Counted from the first letter of the stretch, positions 24,880 to 33,585 are shown. The stretch is 34,604 bases of DNA from a bacterium (GCA_023480605.1 JAMCWS010000139.1:11537-46140), one strand, 5' to 3'. Numbers and translations are program-made. The notes: generated by a model from the letters alone, not told the origin.

Positions 24880-24910
24880 TTTCGTGTGTTTTCGTGTGCT
24901 TTCGTGGCTA
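24880..24910 (+). repeat. Short interspersed repeat, copy B of the 1105 element
   Basis: TTTCGTGTGTTTTCGTGTGC then TTTCGTGGCTA. The minus strand would read HESTRKHTK. An in-frame ATG at 24886 could wrongly extend the helicase into this repeat. Confidence 0.6.
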
Positions 24911-25020
24911 AATATCGTTTTCGCGGGTTTTGCGGCTCTGTTGAAAATCTCTCGCTCCAGGGCGAATTTCGGGATATGATGCGTGGCGAAGAATATACGA
25001 AGCAAGGGGGCGCCCGTCGA

Positions 25021-27447
25021 ATGTCTTCCGCCAAACAGCCCGATCACCCCAGCCATCGCCCCGCCGCCCGCGCGACTGATGACGGTTCCGCCATCGAGGA
25101 CGTCCTCGCCAAACTGCGCTCGGCCGGTCGCCAGCGCGGCAATATCGTCCACTGGCACACGATCGAGGCGCGCGAGGCCCAATACGCCCCTTTCCCGGCC
25201 AAGCTGGATCTCGAAATCGTCCGCGTCCTGAAAGACAAGGGCATCGGCCGGCTCTACACCCACCAGGCTGACGCCATCGAGCACAGCCTGGCCGGCCGGC
25301 ACGTAGTCGTCGTCACGCCCACGGCCTCGGGCAAAACCCTCTGCTATAATATTCCCGTCCTCCAGCGCATCCTGCGGCGGCCCGAGTCGCGCGCCCTTTA
25401 CCTCTTCCCCACCAAGGCCCTTTCGCACGACCAATACCGCGGCCTTTATGACCTTACCCAGGCGCTCGGACGCGAAATCAAGGTTTACACCTTCGACGGC
25501 GACACGCCCGCCGCCGCCCGCAAGTCCATCCGCGCCGCCGGCCAGATCGTCGTCACCAATCCCGATATGCTGCACACGGGCATCCTGCCCAACCATACCC
25601 GGTGGATCAAGCTCTTCGAGAACCTGGAGACGGTCGTCATCGACGAACTGCACCAGTATCGCGGCGTTTTCGGCAGCCACGTGGCCAACGTCATCCGCCG
25701 CCTGCGGCGGATTTGCGCCTTCTACGGCTCGCACCCCAACTTCATCTGTTGTTCGGCGACCATCGCCAACCCCGGCGACATGGCCGAGCGTCTCATTGAA
25801 GAGCCCGTGGACCTGATCGATCGCAACGGCGCCCCATGCGGCCGGCGCGAGGTTATCTTTTACAATCCGCCGGTGGTCAACCGCGAGTTGGGCATCCGCG
25901 CCAGTTCCGTCAAGGAGGCGCGCCGCATGGCCCTGCGCTTCCTTGAACGCGACCTCCAGACGATCGTCTTCGCCCGCTCGCGCGTGCGGGTCGAAATCCT
26001 GACCACCTACCTGCGCCGCGCCATGGCCCGCATCGGCCGCGACCCCCGGCGCATCCAGGGTTACCGCGGCGGCTACCTGCCCAACGAGCGCCGCGCCATC
26101 GAGCAGGGGATCAAGTCGGGCGAAATCCTGGGGGTCGTCTCGACCAATGCCCTCGAACTGGGGATCGACATCGGTTCGCTTCAGGTGGCCATCCTGACCG
26201 GCTACCCAGGGACGATCGCCTCGGCCTGGCAGCAGGGGGGGCGCGCCGGCCGCCAGCGCCAGACGGCCGTGATGATCATCATCGCCAACTCCTCGCCGCT
26301 TGACCAATACCTCATGGAGCATCCCGAATATTTCCTCGGCGCCTCGCCCGAAAACGGCATCCTCAATCCCGACAATGTCCTGATCCTGGCCGGACACCTC
26401 AAATGCGCCGTCAACGAGTTGCCCATGCCTGACGGCGAGCGCTTCGGCCCGGCCCACCCCGCCGCCCTGCTCGAATATCTGGCCGAACAGCGTGTCGTCA
26501 AGCACTCCGGTGGCCAATATCACTGGTCCAGCGACAGTTACCCCGCCGAGGAAATATCGCTGCGCACAGCCACCGCCCAGAATTTCATTATTCACAACCT
26601 TTCGGATGGCGGCCGGGTCCTGGGCGAAATGGACTACGAATCGGCCCAGGAGCTTCTCCATCCCCAAGCGATCTACATGCACCAGGGCACCACGTTCCAC
26701 GTCGACCAGCTCGACTGGGAACGGCGCAAGGCTTTCGTCCGCGAAGTCAAGGCCGACTACTACACCGACGCCGTTCCTAAAAGCGATCTGTTTGTGTTGC
26801 ACGTTGACGAAACTGAAGTTATAGCCCGGCCTGACATTGCGCCGGCGTTTCAGCCCGGGCATGGGACCACTGCCAAACCCGCTCCGCCCGTCGCCGAAGC
26901 TTTCCATCCCCTCCTTTCGCGTAACTTCGGCGATGTGCGGGTCGATATCACCGTCCCCAAGTTCAAGAAAATCAAGTTTGAAAGCCAGGAAAGCATCGGC
27001 TACGGCGAGATCGACCTGCCCCAATACGAACTCCACACCCAGGCCGCCTGGTGGACTCTGCGCGCCGAGACCAAAGAATGGCTGGAAAGCCGGAGTCTCG
27101 ACTTGGGCGCCGCCCTCAAGGGATTGGCTTGGCTCGTGGGAAACGTTGCCTCGCTTCATGTTATGAGCGACCGCCGCGACCTGCCCTGCGTGGCGATGGT
27201 GCGCTCGACCTTCGACGGCCTGCCGGCCCTTTACCTTTATGATCGCGTCCCCGGCGGCATCGGCCTGGCCCGGCGCGCCTACGGGCTGGACCGCCAGATC
27301 TTCCGCGCCGCCCGCGATGTCGCCGCCGGCTGCGGTTGCCGCGAGGGGTGCCCGTCCTGCGTCGGACCGGTGCTGGAGATGGGCGAACGGGCGCGGACAT
27401 CGGCTCTGACACTCCTCGACGGCATCCTGCTTACAGCCGCTCGGTGA
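25021..27447 (+). CDS. DEAD/DEAH-box helicase with DUF1998/MZB-type C-terminal Cys cluster
   Basis: An 808-residue helicase of the YprA/Hrq1-like group. Walker A is TPTASGKT at residues 99-106, motif II is DELH in VVIDELHQYRG, motif III is SATIANP, and the second RecA domain has TNALELGIDIG and QQGGRAGRQ. The C-terminus has CGCREGCPSC (C771, C773, C777, C780), the zinc- or iron-binding cluster of DUF1998/MZB proteins. Members act as 3'-5' DNA helicases in DNA repair. I start at ATG 25021 because of an AAGGGGG ribosome site ten bases upstream; ATG 24976 and 24886 are in frame but 24886 falls in an intergenic repeat. No nuclease partner (such as the MrfB type) is adjacent. Confidence 0.88.
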   Translation: MSSAKQPDHPSHRPAARATDDGSAIEDVLAKLRSAGRQRGNIVHWHTIEAREAQYAPFPAKLDLEIVRVLKDKGIGRLYTHQADAIEHSLAGRHVVVVTPTASGKTLCYNIPVLQRILRRPESRALYLFPTKALSHDQYRGLYDLTQALGREIKVYTFDGDTPAAARKSIRAAGQIVVTNPDMLHTGILPNHTRWIKLFENLETVVIDELHQYRGVFGSHVANVIRRLRRICAFYGSHPNFICCSATIANPGDMAERLIEEPVDLIDRNGAPCGRREVIFYNPPVVNRELGIRASSVKEARRMALRFLERDLQTIVFARSRVRVEILTTYLRRAMARIGRDPRRIQGYRGGYLPNERRAIEQGIKSGEILGVVSTNALELGIDIGSLQVAILTGYPGTIASAWQQGGRAGRQRQTAVMIIIANSSPLDQYLMEHPEYFLGASPENGILNPDNVLILAGHLKCAVNELPMPDGERFGPAHPAALLEYLAEQRVVKHSGGQYHWSSDSYPAEEISLRTATAQNFIIHNLSDGGRVLGEMDYESAQELLHPQAIYMHQGTTFHVDQLDWERRKAFVREVKADYYTDAVPKSDLFVLHVDETEVIARPDIAPAFQPGHGTTAKPAPPVAEAFHPLLSRNFGDVRVDITVPKFKKIKFESQESIGYGEIDLPQYELHTQAAWWTLRAETKEWLESRSLDLGAALKGLAWLVGNVASLHVMSDRRDLPCVAMVRSTFDGLPALYLYDRVPGGIGLARRAYGLDRQIFRAARDVAAGCGCREGCPSCVGPVLEMGERARTSALTLLDGILLTAAR

Positions 27448-27821
27448 GCGGGGATAGCCGTTGCCCGGCAAAGTCTTGGCCATCCTGAGTGAAATCGGTT
27501 GCACATTCTGCGGAGTGTATTAATAATTGGACAGGCTGAGACTGGATCCACAATCGCGAGTCCCGCGCAGAATCGTACTGGTTGAATTGGAAGTCCTATG
27601 ATATCATATTTCTATCTGCGATATCGCTGTTCCGGAATACGTCAATCCTGACCATCGGTCTTTTCATCCATGGCAATCGTTTTCAACGCCCACTCCGCGG
27701 AATAGCCTAAACATGCGGTCGTTTCTGCCGATAAGGTATATGAATAGGTGTCTGGTTGAAAAAGATTGCAGATGACACGAGTCACCAAGCCGGCACGCTG
27801 AGGTCGGGATGAGGCATCGCG
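27448..27821. other. Intergenic region before the NtrC-like gene
   Basis: It is AT-richer than the genes around it. I see no gene, no tRNA, no clear -24/-12 sigma-54 promoter and no terminator. A GAGG ribosome element lies just before 27822. Confidence 0.5.
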
Positions 27822-29237
27822 ATGACGTGGGACGAGCCGTTTAAATTAATGATTGTGGATGATGAGAGCGAGCGCCTGGCCCAGCACCTCGCCGAAGCGC
27901 TCGAGCCGGCAGGCTTCAAAACGACCATCGTCCGCGATGTCGCCGCCGCCCAGCAGGTGCTCGCGCGCGAGCCTGTCGACTTCCTCGTGCTCAGCTTCAA
28001 CGGCCAGGGCGCCCTCAATCTTCAACCCCTCCAATCGTGGCTCAGTTCCCTGACGCAGACGCGCACGGTGGCCCTGCTGAGCGAGTCGCTCGAAAGTTAT
28101 GAGGACCTGCTCCACCAGGCCGGGGTGGGCCTGATCATTCCGCGCCGACTGAATCCGCGCCAGATCGCCCAAACCCTCATCAACCAGGGCGAGTTGCGCA
28201 ACCTCGAGGAACAGAACCATCGTCTCCGCCAGATGGTCGATACCCGCACCGCCTACGAAAACCTTCTGGGCGGCTCGGCCCCGATGCGGGCCATGTATCG
28301 GCTCCTCGACCAGATCGCCCGCACCGACGCCCCCGTCCTCATCACCGGCGAGGACGGCACCGAACGAGTCGACGTGGCCCGCGCCATCCATCAGAAAAGC
28401 GAGCGGGCGCAACAGCCCCTCGTCGCCATCGACTGCCGCAAGATGGCCGAGGACCGGACCGGCGCGGCCGTTTTCGGCCCGCTGGGCAACGGTTCTTATT
28501 CCACGGGTCCCAGCCTCCGCCATTCGGCTTTCGCCCGCGCCGGCAAGGGCGCCATCGTGCTGCACAACATCGAGACGATGCCGCCCGAGGTTCAGCGCCG
28601 CCTGGTGGATTTCTTCCACCGGCCTTTCTTCCAGAACGAAACCCCCGGTTCGCCCCAGCCGCTGGCCCGCATCATGGCCACCGCCGGCCCCAACCTGCTC
28701 GGCAAGGTCGAGGCCGGCGAATTCCAGCGCGAACTGTTTTATCGGCTCAACATCCTCCAGGTGCGCGTTCCCCCGCTGCGCGAACGGCGCGAAGACATCC
28801 CCATGCTGGCCCAGCATTTTCTGCGGGCCGCGGCCCGTCGCCTGGGCGTGCGCGCCACCGTCGGCGGCCTGACCTTTTCCAGCAAGGTGCTGCTGCGCCT
28901 GTTCCAATACGACTGGCCCGAAAATCTCGAAGAACTCGAACGCACGGTCGCCGAAATGGCCACCCACGCCCAGGACGGCCAGCTCGAAGTCGAAAACCTG
29001 CCCCCCGCTCTCCAGCAACTCGACGAGAGCGCCAACGGCGAATCGATCAAACTCAACGGCAAAAGCACCATCCCTTTGAAGGAAGCCAAACGCCTGTTCG
29101 AGACCGAATACTTCACCGGCCTTTTACGGCGCACCCATGGCAATATGGCCATGGCCTCGCGCTACAGCCACGTCGGCCGCCCTTATCTCTATAAGAAAAT
29201 CCGCGAATACGGCATCGAACCCGAGGAATTCCGCTGA
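27822..29237 (+). CDS. NtrC-like regulator with degenerate receiver and degenerate AAA+ domain
   Basis: A 471-residue protein with the layout receiver (8-120), coiled linker, sigma-54-interaction AAA+ domain (147-380) and Fis-type HTH (415-470, MASRYSHVGRPYLYKKIREYGI). Nearly every functional motif is altered. The receiver's phospho-acceptor position is Ser in LVLSFNGQG, and the conserved Lys is Arg (PRRLN). Walker A reads GEDGTERV instead of GExGTGKE. Walker B reads IVLHNI instead of LFLDEI. No GAFTGA loop is present. By contrast FQRELFYRLN and WPENLEELER are well kept. It therefore cannot hydrolyse ATP or activate sigma-54 polymerase in the usual way; a DNA-binding or adaptor role is inferred. 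The gene is intact and its HTH is conserved, so it does not look like a decaying pseudogene. Confidence 0.82.
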   Translation: MTWDEPFKLMIVDDESERLAQHLAEALEPAGFKTTIVRDVAAAQQVLAREPVDFLVLSFNGQGALNLQPLQSWLSSLTQTRTVALLSESLESYEDLLHQAGVGLIIPRRLNPRQIAQTLINQGELRNLEEQNHRLRQMVDTRTAYENLLGGSAPMRAMYRLLDQIARTDAPVLITGEDGTERVDVARAIHQKSERAQQPLVAIDCRKMAEDRTGAAVFGPLGNGSYSTGPSLRHSAFARAGKGAIVLHNIETMPPEVQRRLVDFFHRPFFQNETPGSPQPLARIMATAGPNLLGKVEAGEFQRELFYRLNILQVRVPPLRERREDIPMLAQHFLRAAARRLGVRATVGGLTFSSKVLLRLFQYDWPENLEELERTVAEMATHAQDGQLEVENLPPALQQLDESANGESIKLNGKSTIPLKEAKRLFETEYFTGLLRRTHGNMAMASRYSHVGRPYLYKKIREYGIEPEEFR

Positions 29238-29314
29238 CCCTCCATCAGGCCTATTGATTCGTCGCGCCTGCTGATTCGTCACGCCCGAAGTGACGATCGA
29301 CGCCGCCTTTGCAT

Positions 29315-29356
29315 CGTTCATCTACTCGTTATCGTTATCGTGCTCGTACTCGTGCT
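29315..29356 (+). repeat. Hexanucleotide array F
   Basis: Seven in-register units: CGTTCA, TCTACT, CGTTAT, CGTTAT, CGTGCT, CGTACT, CGTGCT. It sits in the convergent gap after the NtrC-like gene. Just before it, CGTCAC and GTGACG form a small hairpin (29276-29294). Confidence 0.7.
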
Positions 29357-29451
29357 CATATCTCCCATTGATCCCTCCCGACGCGCCCTCCATTGACACG
29401 CGAGGGCGCCACCCGACTCGCACCAGCGACTCGACTGACGCCGCCTGCCGA

Positions 29452-31239
29452 TCACTCCTGGATACGCCAGACGTCACCCGGGCTGACCGTTCCATTGGTC
29501 GGGTCATAGGTGTGTTCGGCCAGGAATGGCGAGGGGGGCGGAATGTTAACCGGATCATATGCCTGGGCGATATTGTCTCGCGTCAGGTCATACTTGCCGT
29601 CGGGCCCGGCGCTCCAGAGGATCCATCCCTGGTTGCCGTCGTCGGGGGCGTAATAGTAATAAGGAGCCGGCGGCTGGCCCTGAGGCGCGAAAACTTCAGG
29701 CATCACGCGCGAGAGGTAAGCGATCGGCGTGGTGAGTTGGTGCACGGTTTTCGGATAAACATTGGTGTCGATTTTGTAGGCTTCGAGGGCCGTTTGCATC
29801 GTCCGTAAATCGGCCCTGACCCGCGATACTTTCGCGCGGGTCTGCGCCTCGAGGAAGTTGGGCACGGTGATGGCCGCCATGATCGCCACCGGGGCCGCCA
29901 GCGCCGCCCCCAGGATGCGGGCGCCGCTCTCCGCCGAGCGATTGACGATCAGGATGCCGTCGGGCTGGTTGATGCGCACCGAAATCTCGCCGGTTGTTTT
30001 CCCTTCCGCATTCAGCAACCGAGATAGCACCCGCTGGCGGGCCGCGTTGGCGGGCGGGCCTCCGCCGGCGGTCTGCGCGGCGGCCTGAGCGTTGTTGATA
30101 ACCGCCTGCATCACCTGCTGGATCATCGTCTTGAGCCGCGCGCTGACGAACAGCATCCCGTTGCCCTCGGTCGGCAGGCCGGCCCTCAGCATCTGGAACT
30201 CCTCGGCGTTGGTCAACCTCTCGCCCTCGGGGATGGGCGCGGTCAATTTCTGGAGCAGTTCGCCGTGGGTCGCCAGGTAGCAGTAAGCGCCGTCGGTGGC
30301 CACAAGCGGATTCATCGGCCACACGGGGTTGGGCGGCACGGTGACGGGCACCTTGCGCAGGTTCCCCTCGGTGCTTTCCGGACCGGCCGCGCCAGGCTGG
30401 GCCAACAGCGCGATCAGGGATTTATAGAGCGTATCATCCTTGACGCGGATCATGATTACGATCCGCGGCGCGGGCAGGCTGAGCGGCGCGCCCGCGATGG
30501 GCAGGACCATCTGCGCCGCAGGATCCTGATCGGCGACGACGATGAATTCACCGCCCAGTGAGGCGATGATCTGCGGTATGTTGACGTTCATCCGCGTGTC
30601 GATTTCCGTCAACCGCTCATCGAGTTGCCCCAGGGCCTGCTGACCGCCCAGGTCGCGCACGACTTCGCGCAAAAGGTTCCAGGCCGCCGGCGCGTCGAAA
30701 TCGCTGGCCGCCAGCAGCATGGCGTCCTTGGGAATGCGGTCCTGAAATGCGAAGGGGTGCGGCTGGCCGCCGGCCAGCGCCAGCAGGCCGCGCGGCCCCT
30801 CCGGCGTTCCGATGAAAATCTTGCCCCGCTGCAAGCCCTGGTCGCTGACCACGCTCATGCCGAGGTCGGAGATGCCGTAAAGGCCCAGCCGCTCGATCAC
30901 GAGGCTGGCCGCGGCGTAAGCCTGGCTGGCCTTCGGCGGCGCGCCCGGCGCCTGCGCCAGCGGCGCCAGTTCGTCCATCAGGCCACGCAGCAGGTCCTTG
31001 ACGTCGGCATACAGATAAAACGACCCGCCTGGATCGAGTTTGGCCTGGACATCGTAAAAGCGTTCGTTGGGTCCGCGCGCCTCGGCGACGGGGCTGGGTG
31101 TGGCGACCGCGGTCGCCGCCGGCGTCGCTCCAACCGGCCCCGGTCCGGCCGCCTCCTCCCGGCCCGGCTTCTGGCACGCGATGGCCATGCACAACGCCGT
31201 AAACACCCATAAACGCCCGGCATGAAAAAGGTTTGTCAT
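29452..31239 (-). CDS. Lipoprotein with DUF3352-like body and C-terminal pseudopilin-like domain
   Basis: A 595-residue protein. The N-terminus has a lipoprotein-type signal (FTALCMAIAC, Cys22), then an Ala/Pro linker. Residues 60-440 resemble the DUF3352-like protein at 10238-12095 in plan (FYLYADVKDLLRGL, RKVPVTVPPNPV). Residues 446-595 are a pseudopilin: AIMAAITVPNFLEAQTRAKV is the end of a pilin helix, followed by DLRTMQTALEAYKIDTNVYP, LTTPIAYL, LWSAGPDGKYDL and YDPTNGTVSPGDVWR. These repeat the motifs of the protein at 1-531. There is no prepilin cleavage site before the helix, so it is a fusion and not a normal pilin. The ATG has an AAGGAG ribosome site. A role in envelope or secretion-apparatus assembly is only a guess. 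Confidence 0.75.
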   Translation of the reverse strand: MTNLFHAGRLWVFTALCMAIACQKPGREEAAGPGPVGATPAATAVATPSPVAEARGPNERFYDVQAKLDPGGSFYLYADVKDLLRGLMDELAPLAQAPGAPPKASQAYAAASLVIERLGLYGISDLGMSVVSDQGLQRGKIFIGTPEGPRGLLALAGGQPHPFAFQDRIPKDAMLLAASDFDAPAAWNLLREVVRDLGGQQALGQLDERLTEIDTRMNVNIPQIIASLGGEFIVVADQDPAAQMVLPIAGAPLSLPAPRIVIMIRVKDDTLYKSLIALLAQPGAAGPESTEGNLRKVPVTVPPNPVWPMNPLVATDGAYCYLATHGELLQKLTAPIPEGERLTNAEEFQMLRAGLPTEGNGMLFVSARLKTMIQQVMQAVINNAQAAAQTAGGGPPANAARQRVLSRLLNAEGKTTGEISVRINQPDGILIVNRSAESGARILGAALAAPVAIMAAITVPNFLEAQTRAKVSRVRADLRTMQTALEAYKIDTNVYPKTVHQLTTPIAYLSRVMPEVFAPQGQPPAPYYYYAPDDGNQGWILWSAGPDGKYDLTRDNIAQAYDPVNIPPPSPFLAEHTYDPTNGTVSPGDVWRIQE

Positions 31240-31656
31240 CGTCCGCCGCTCCTTCCGGATACGCTCATTGCATCCGCTCGTAATCGCGCTTGATGGCGCA
31301 TGACTTGCTGGTTTGTGAGTCTGACACCATTAGTACCATCACGGCACACTATCGGCAAGAAAAAAGCCATCCCGCGCACTCGGACTCTTTGCCCCCGCGA
31401 CAAAATCGATATTCGGTATCCCGGGTATAATACGGCGGTTTCCAAAGGCGGCCCCTCCAGGTGGGACACGCCCCGGAGCGCCGGCCTCCGTGCCGGCGTA
31501 ATCGGTCGTTCCACGACCCATGGCCATCGGGAAAACACATGGCGCCGTCACGACGGCCGTTACTCCGAAGGAGTTGGTTGATCCTACTCGTAATTTTATG
31601 GATAACTTATTTATTACCCTATCGTCCCGCGCCCTAATCGGCCGGTTTTTTCGGGT
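31240..31656. other. Intergenic region with a palindromic repeat
   Basis: No gene is supported. A TATAAT at 31426 has no -35 partner and no gene downstream on that strand. The only structure is the CGCCGGC palindrome at 31479-31498 inside a GC-rich phrase. Confidence 0.5.
31479..31498. repeat. REP-like palindrome
   Basis: CGCCGGC and GCCGGCG pair perfectly around loop CTCCGT. The phrase GGAGCGCCGGCCTCCGTGCC resembles a GC-rich palindromic intergenic repeat seen in related environmental genomes; other copies are not visible in this window. Confidence 0.45.
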
Positions 31657-33585
31657 TTATGGTTTCAGCAGGGGGTCGAGCGACTTGAAGATCTCATCCT
31701 GCACGCGAGGCAGGTAGAGGTTGCCCAGGTGGCCGCCTTCCTTGAAGCGCAACAGGCGGGGTCCAAGTACTTTGCCCAGCCAGTCGATGTCAATGGCGCG
31801 CAAGAGAAAGTCGTTTTCGTTGATCGAGACGCGCAGTTTGGGATTGGCCGTCAGGTCGGCGCCGATCGACCATAGGTTGGTCTTGGTCAGCATTTCTTCG
31901 CGGTTCACCGGCTGGTTCGTATATTTGAGGTAATAGGGTATCACGAAATCGTTCACGTACCGGATGTAAGAAAACTTCATGATCTCGTTGTAAACCGGGT
32001 CGCGTCGCATCGAGCGCGGTTTGTGCTGTAAAACTCCCATGTTCAGCCGCCGCTGGCTGCTGTAAATGATGTCGCGCAGGATCAGGCGGTAATTCAGGCC
32101 GATCAGATACCTGGACTCGATCTCGCTGAAAGGCAGCGCCGCGCTGGGGGTCAGGTCGTTCGAGGGGACGCTTTCGCTCTGGCTGATCCGGACGGCCTTC
32201 ATAAGCGTGTCCATCGTGCGCTGCGTGCGCACGGCGGGATTCCACTCCATGGGCGCATTATAATAGGCGTCGATCTGCTTGAGGGCGTAAATCAGATCCA
32301 CGGGCGGATTGACCGCGATGTAATGGTCGAAGTGCAGGTCGCGCTGGCGCCCGGTCACCTCAAAGCTGGAAATGAACAGCGTATGCAGGCCCCCCAGCGA
32401 AAAACCCACCAGGGCCGTCTTCGTGAATCGCTCGCGGTAGCGCTCTATCAGGTCGTTATACACCGCGTTGAGCGCCACGTAGGCATCCCAGGCGTCGATG
32501 GGTGCGTAGCCGGGCACCGCCACCGACCCCGCTGTCTCCATGAACTCCCAGTTCATCGCGCTGCTGATCGTCACCACCGACATGCCCCGCTGGTAAATCA
32601 TTTCGGCCAGGGCCATGGTCGACTCCGACATGCGATGGCTGGCCACGCCGGGCAGCAGGAAGACCAGCGGCGCCGGCTTGTCCTGAATCCAAAGGGAATA
32701 GGGCATTTTGCGTCCCGTCGTCGGCACCTTGGCTTCGTATTCGGCCGCTCGATCGGGGAACTCGGGGTCTTTGACGTTGAGAAAGAGCACTCCGAGGGTC
32801 TGCGAGGGATGGATGTCTTCGGCCGTCTGGAGTTCGAAATCCATCACGTCGGCCTGGCGCTCCAACGCCCACAGTTCGCGCACCCAGAAATACGGATCCT
32901 TCTCCACCACCCGCATCTGCTCGTAGGCCGGCAGCACGAAACTGAACTTGTTAAGGCTGAAGAGGACGCCTCCGGCATACGTGGTCCCGTCAGTCGCCAG
33001 ATTGAACGGCAGGGCCAACGTGTCGCGCCCGCTGTCGGGCCCCAGGATGGGCAGCGTCAGAAAGAAACCCGGTCCCGATCCCCAGGCGCCGAAGGCCTGT
33101 CCCCAGTCTTCCTCATAAGGATTCATCCCCATGCGGCTGGCGGGATCGAAAAAGCCCAGCAATCCGACGGTGGTGTTTATCATGAAGCGACCCGTCTCGA
33201 CCGCCGCCCCTTTCCACCTGGCTTGCAGCAGGTTGCCGAAAAGACGCTTGGGCCAGCCCAGGTTGAGGCCCGCCTTGCGGACGCTCTTGCGGACCGGCAG
33301 GTTGGTGATCGCCCGCCAACCCTTGGCCGCCGGATTGGCGATCCCTTGGATGAAGACGTCGTTGAACGCGTATATCGAGCGATTGAACGGCTCGATGGGG
33401 TCGTTGATGACGGCGGGAAACGGCACTTCCTCCGCGGGGGAGACGGGATCCAGCGTTTCGGCGGCGGCGAACATCGGATTGGCGACCGGCGCGACGGGAG
33501 GGGTCGCGCTCTGGGCGCCAAGTGTCGGCGCGCCTACCGTCAGTATTGCCGTCGCCAGCACGAACATCACGAATTGCTTCAACAT
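31657..33585 (-). CDS. MlaA (VacJ)-domain protein fused to an alpha/beta hydrolase
   Basis: A 642-residue protein. I chose the ATG at 33585, which has an AGGA site and opens a signal peptide (FVMFVLATAILTVGAPTLGA) without a lipobox. Residues 60-225 match MlaA: NDPIEPFNRSIYAFND, PVRKSVRKAGLNLGWPKRLF, TTVGLLGFFDPAS, EEDWGQAFGAWGSGPGFF and GPDSGRDTLALPFN. Residues 295-642 form an alpha/beta hydrolase with nucleophile elbow GFSLGG (Ser396), acid in NENDF (Asp592), and His619 in KEGGHLG; FLLPGVASH marks the oxyanion strand. MlaA takes mislocalised phospholipid from the outer leaflet of the outer membrane; a lipase-like partner in the same chain would be novel. That coupling is inference. It lies 59 bases after coaBC on the same strand. 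Confidence 0.85.
   Translation of the reverse strand: MLKQFVMFVLATAILTVGAPTLGAQSATPPVAPVANPMFAAAETLDPVSPAEEVPFPAVINDPIEPFNRSIYAFNDVFIQGIANPAAKGWRAITNLPVRKSVRKAGLNLGWPKRLFGNLLQARWKGAAVETGRFMINTTVGLLGFFDPASRMGMNPYEEDWGQAFGAWGSGPGFFLTLPILGPDSGRDTLALPFNLATDGTTYAGGVLFSLNKFSFVLPAYEQMRVVEKDPYFWVRELWALERQADVMDFELQTAEDIHPSQTLGVLFLNVKDPEFPDRAAEYEAKVPTTGRKMPYSLWIQDKPAPLVFLLPGVASHRMSESTMALAEMIYQRGMSVVTISSAMNWEFMETAGSVAVPGYAPIDAWDAYVALNAVYNDLIERYRERFTKTALVGFSLGGLHTLFISSFEVTGRQRDLHFDHYIAVNPPVDLIYALKQIDAYYNAPMEWNPAVRTQRTMDTLMKAVRISQSESVPSNDLTPSAALPFSEIESRYLIGLNYRLILRDIIYSSQRRLNMGVLQHKPRSMRRDPVYNEIMKFSYIRYVNDFVIPYYLKYTNQPVNREEMLTKTNLWSIGADLTANPKLRVSINENDFLLRAIDIDWLGKVLGPRLLRFKEGGHLGNLYLPRVQDEIFKSLDPLLKP

Noticed and set aside
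24877-27504. An 875-codon open frame on the minus strand opposite the helicase
   Set aside because: It is the antisense shadow of a GC-rich gene: the plus strand carries all helicase motifs in order, while the minus frame has no domain and ends in repeat-derived sequence.
27739-27760. A sigma-54 (-24/-12) promoter before the NtrC-like gene
   Set aside because: GG and GC elements are present but 12 instead of 10 bases apart.
31426-31431. A perfect TATAAT in the 31240-31656 gap
   Set aside because: No -35 partner and no plus-strand gene follows.
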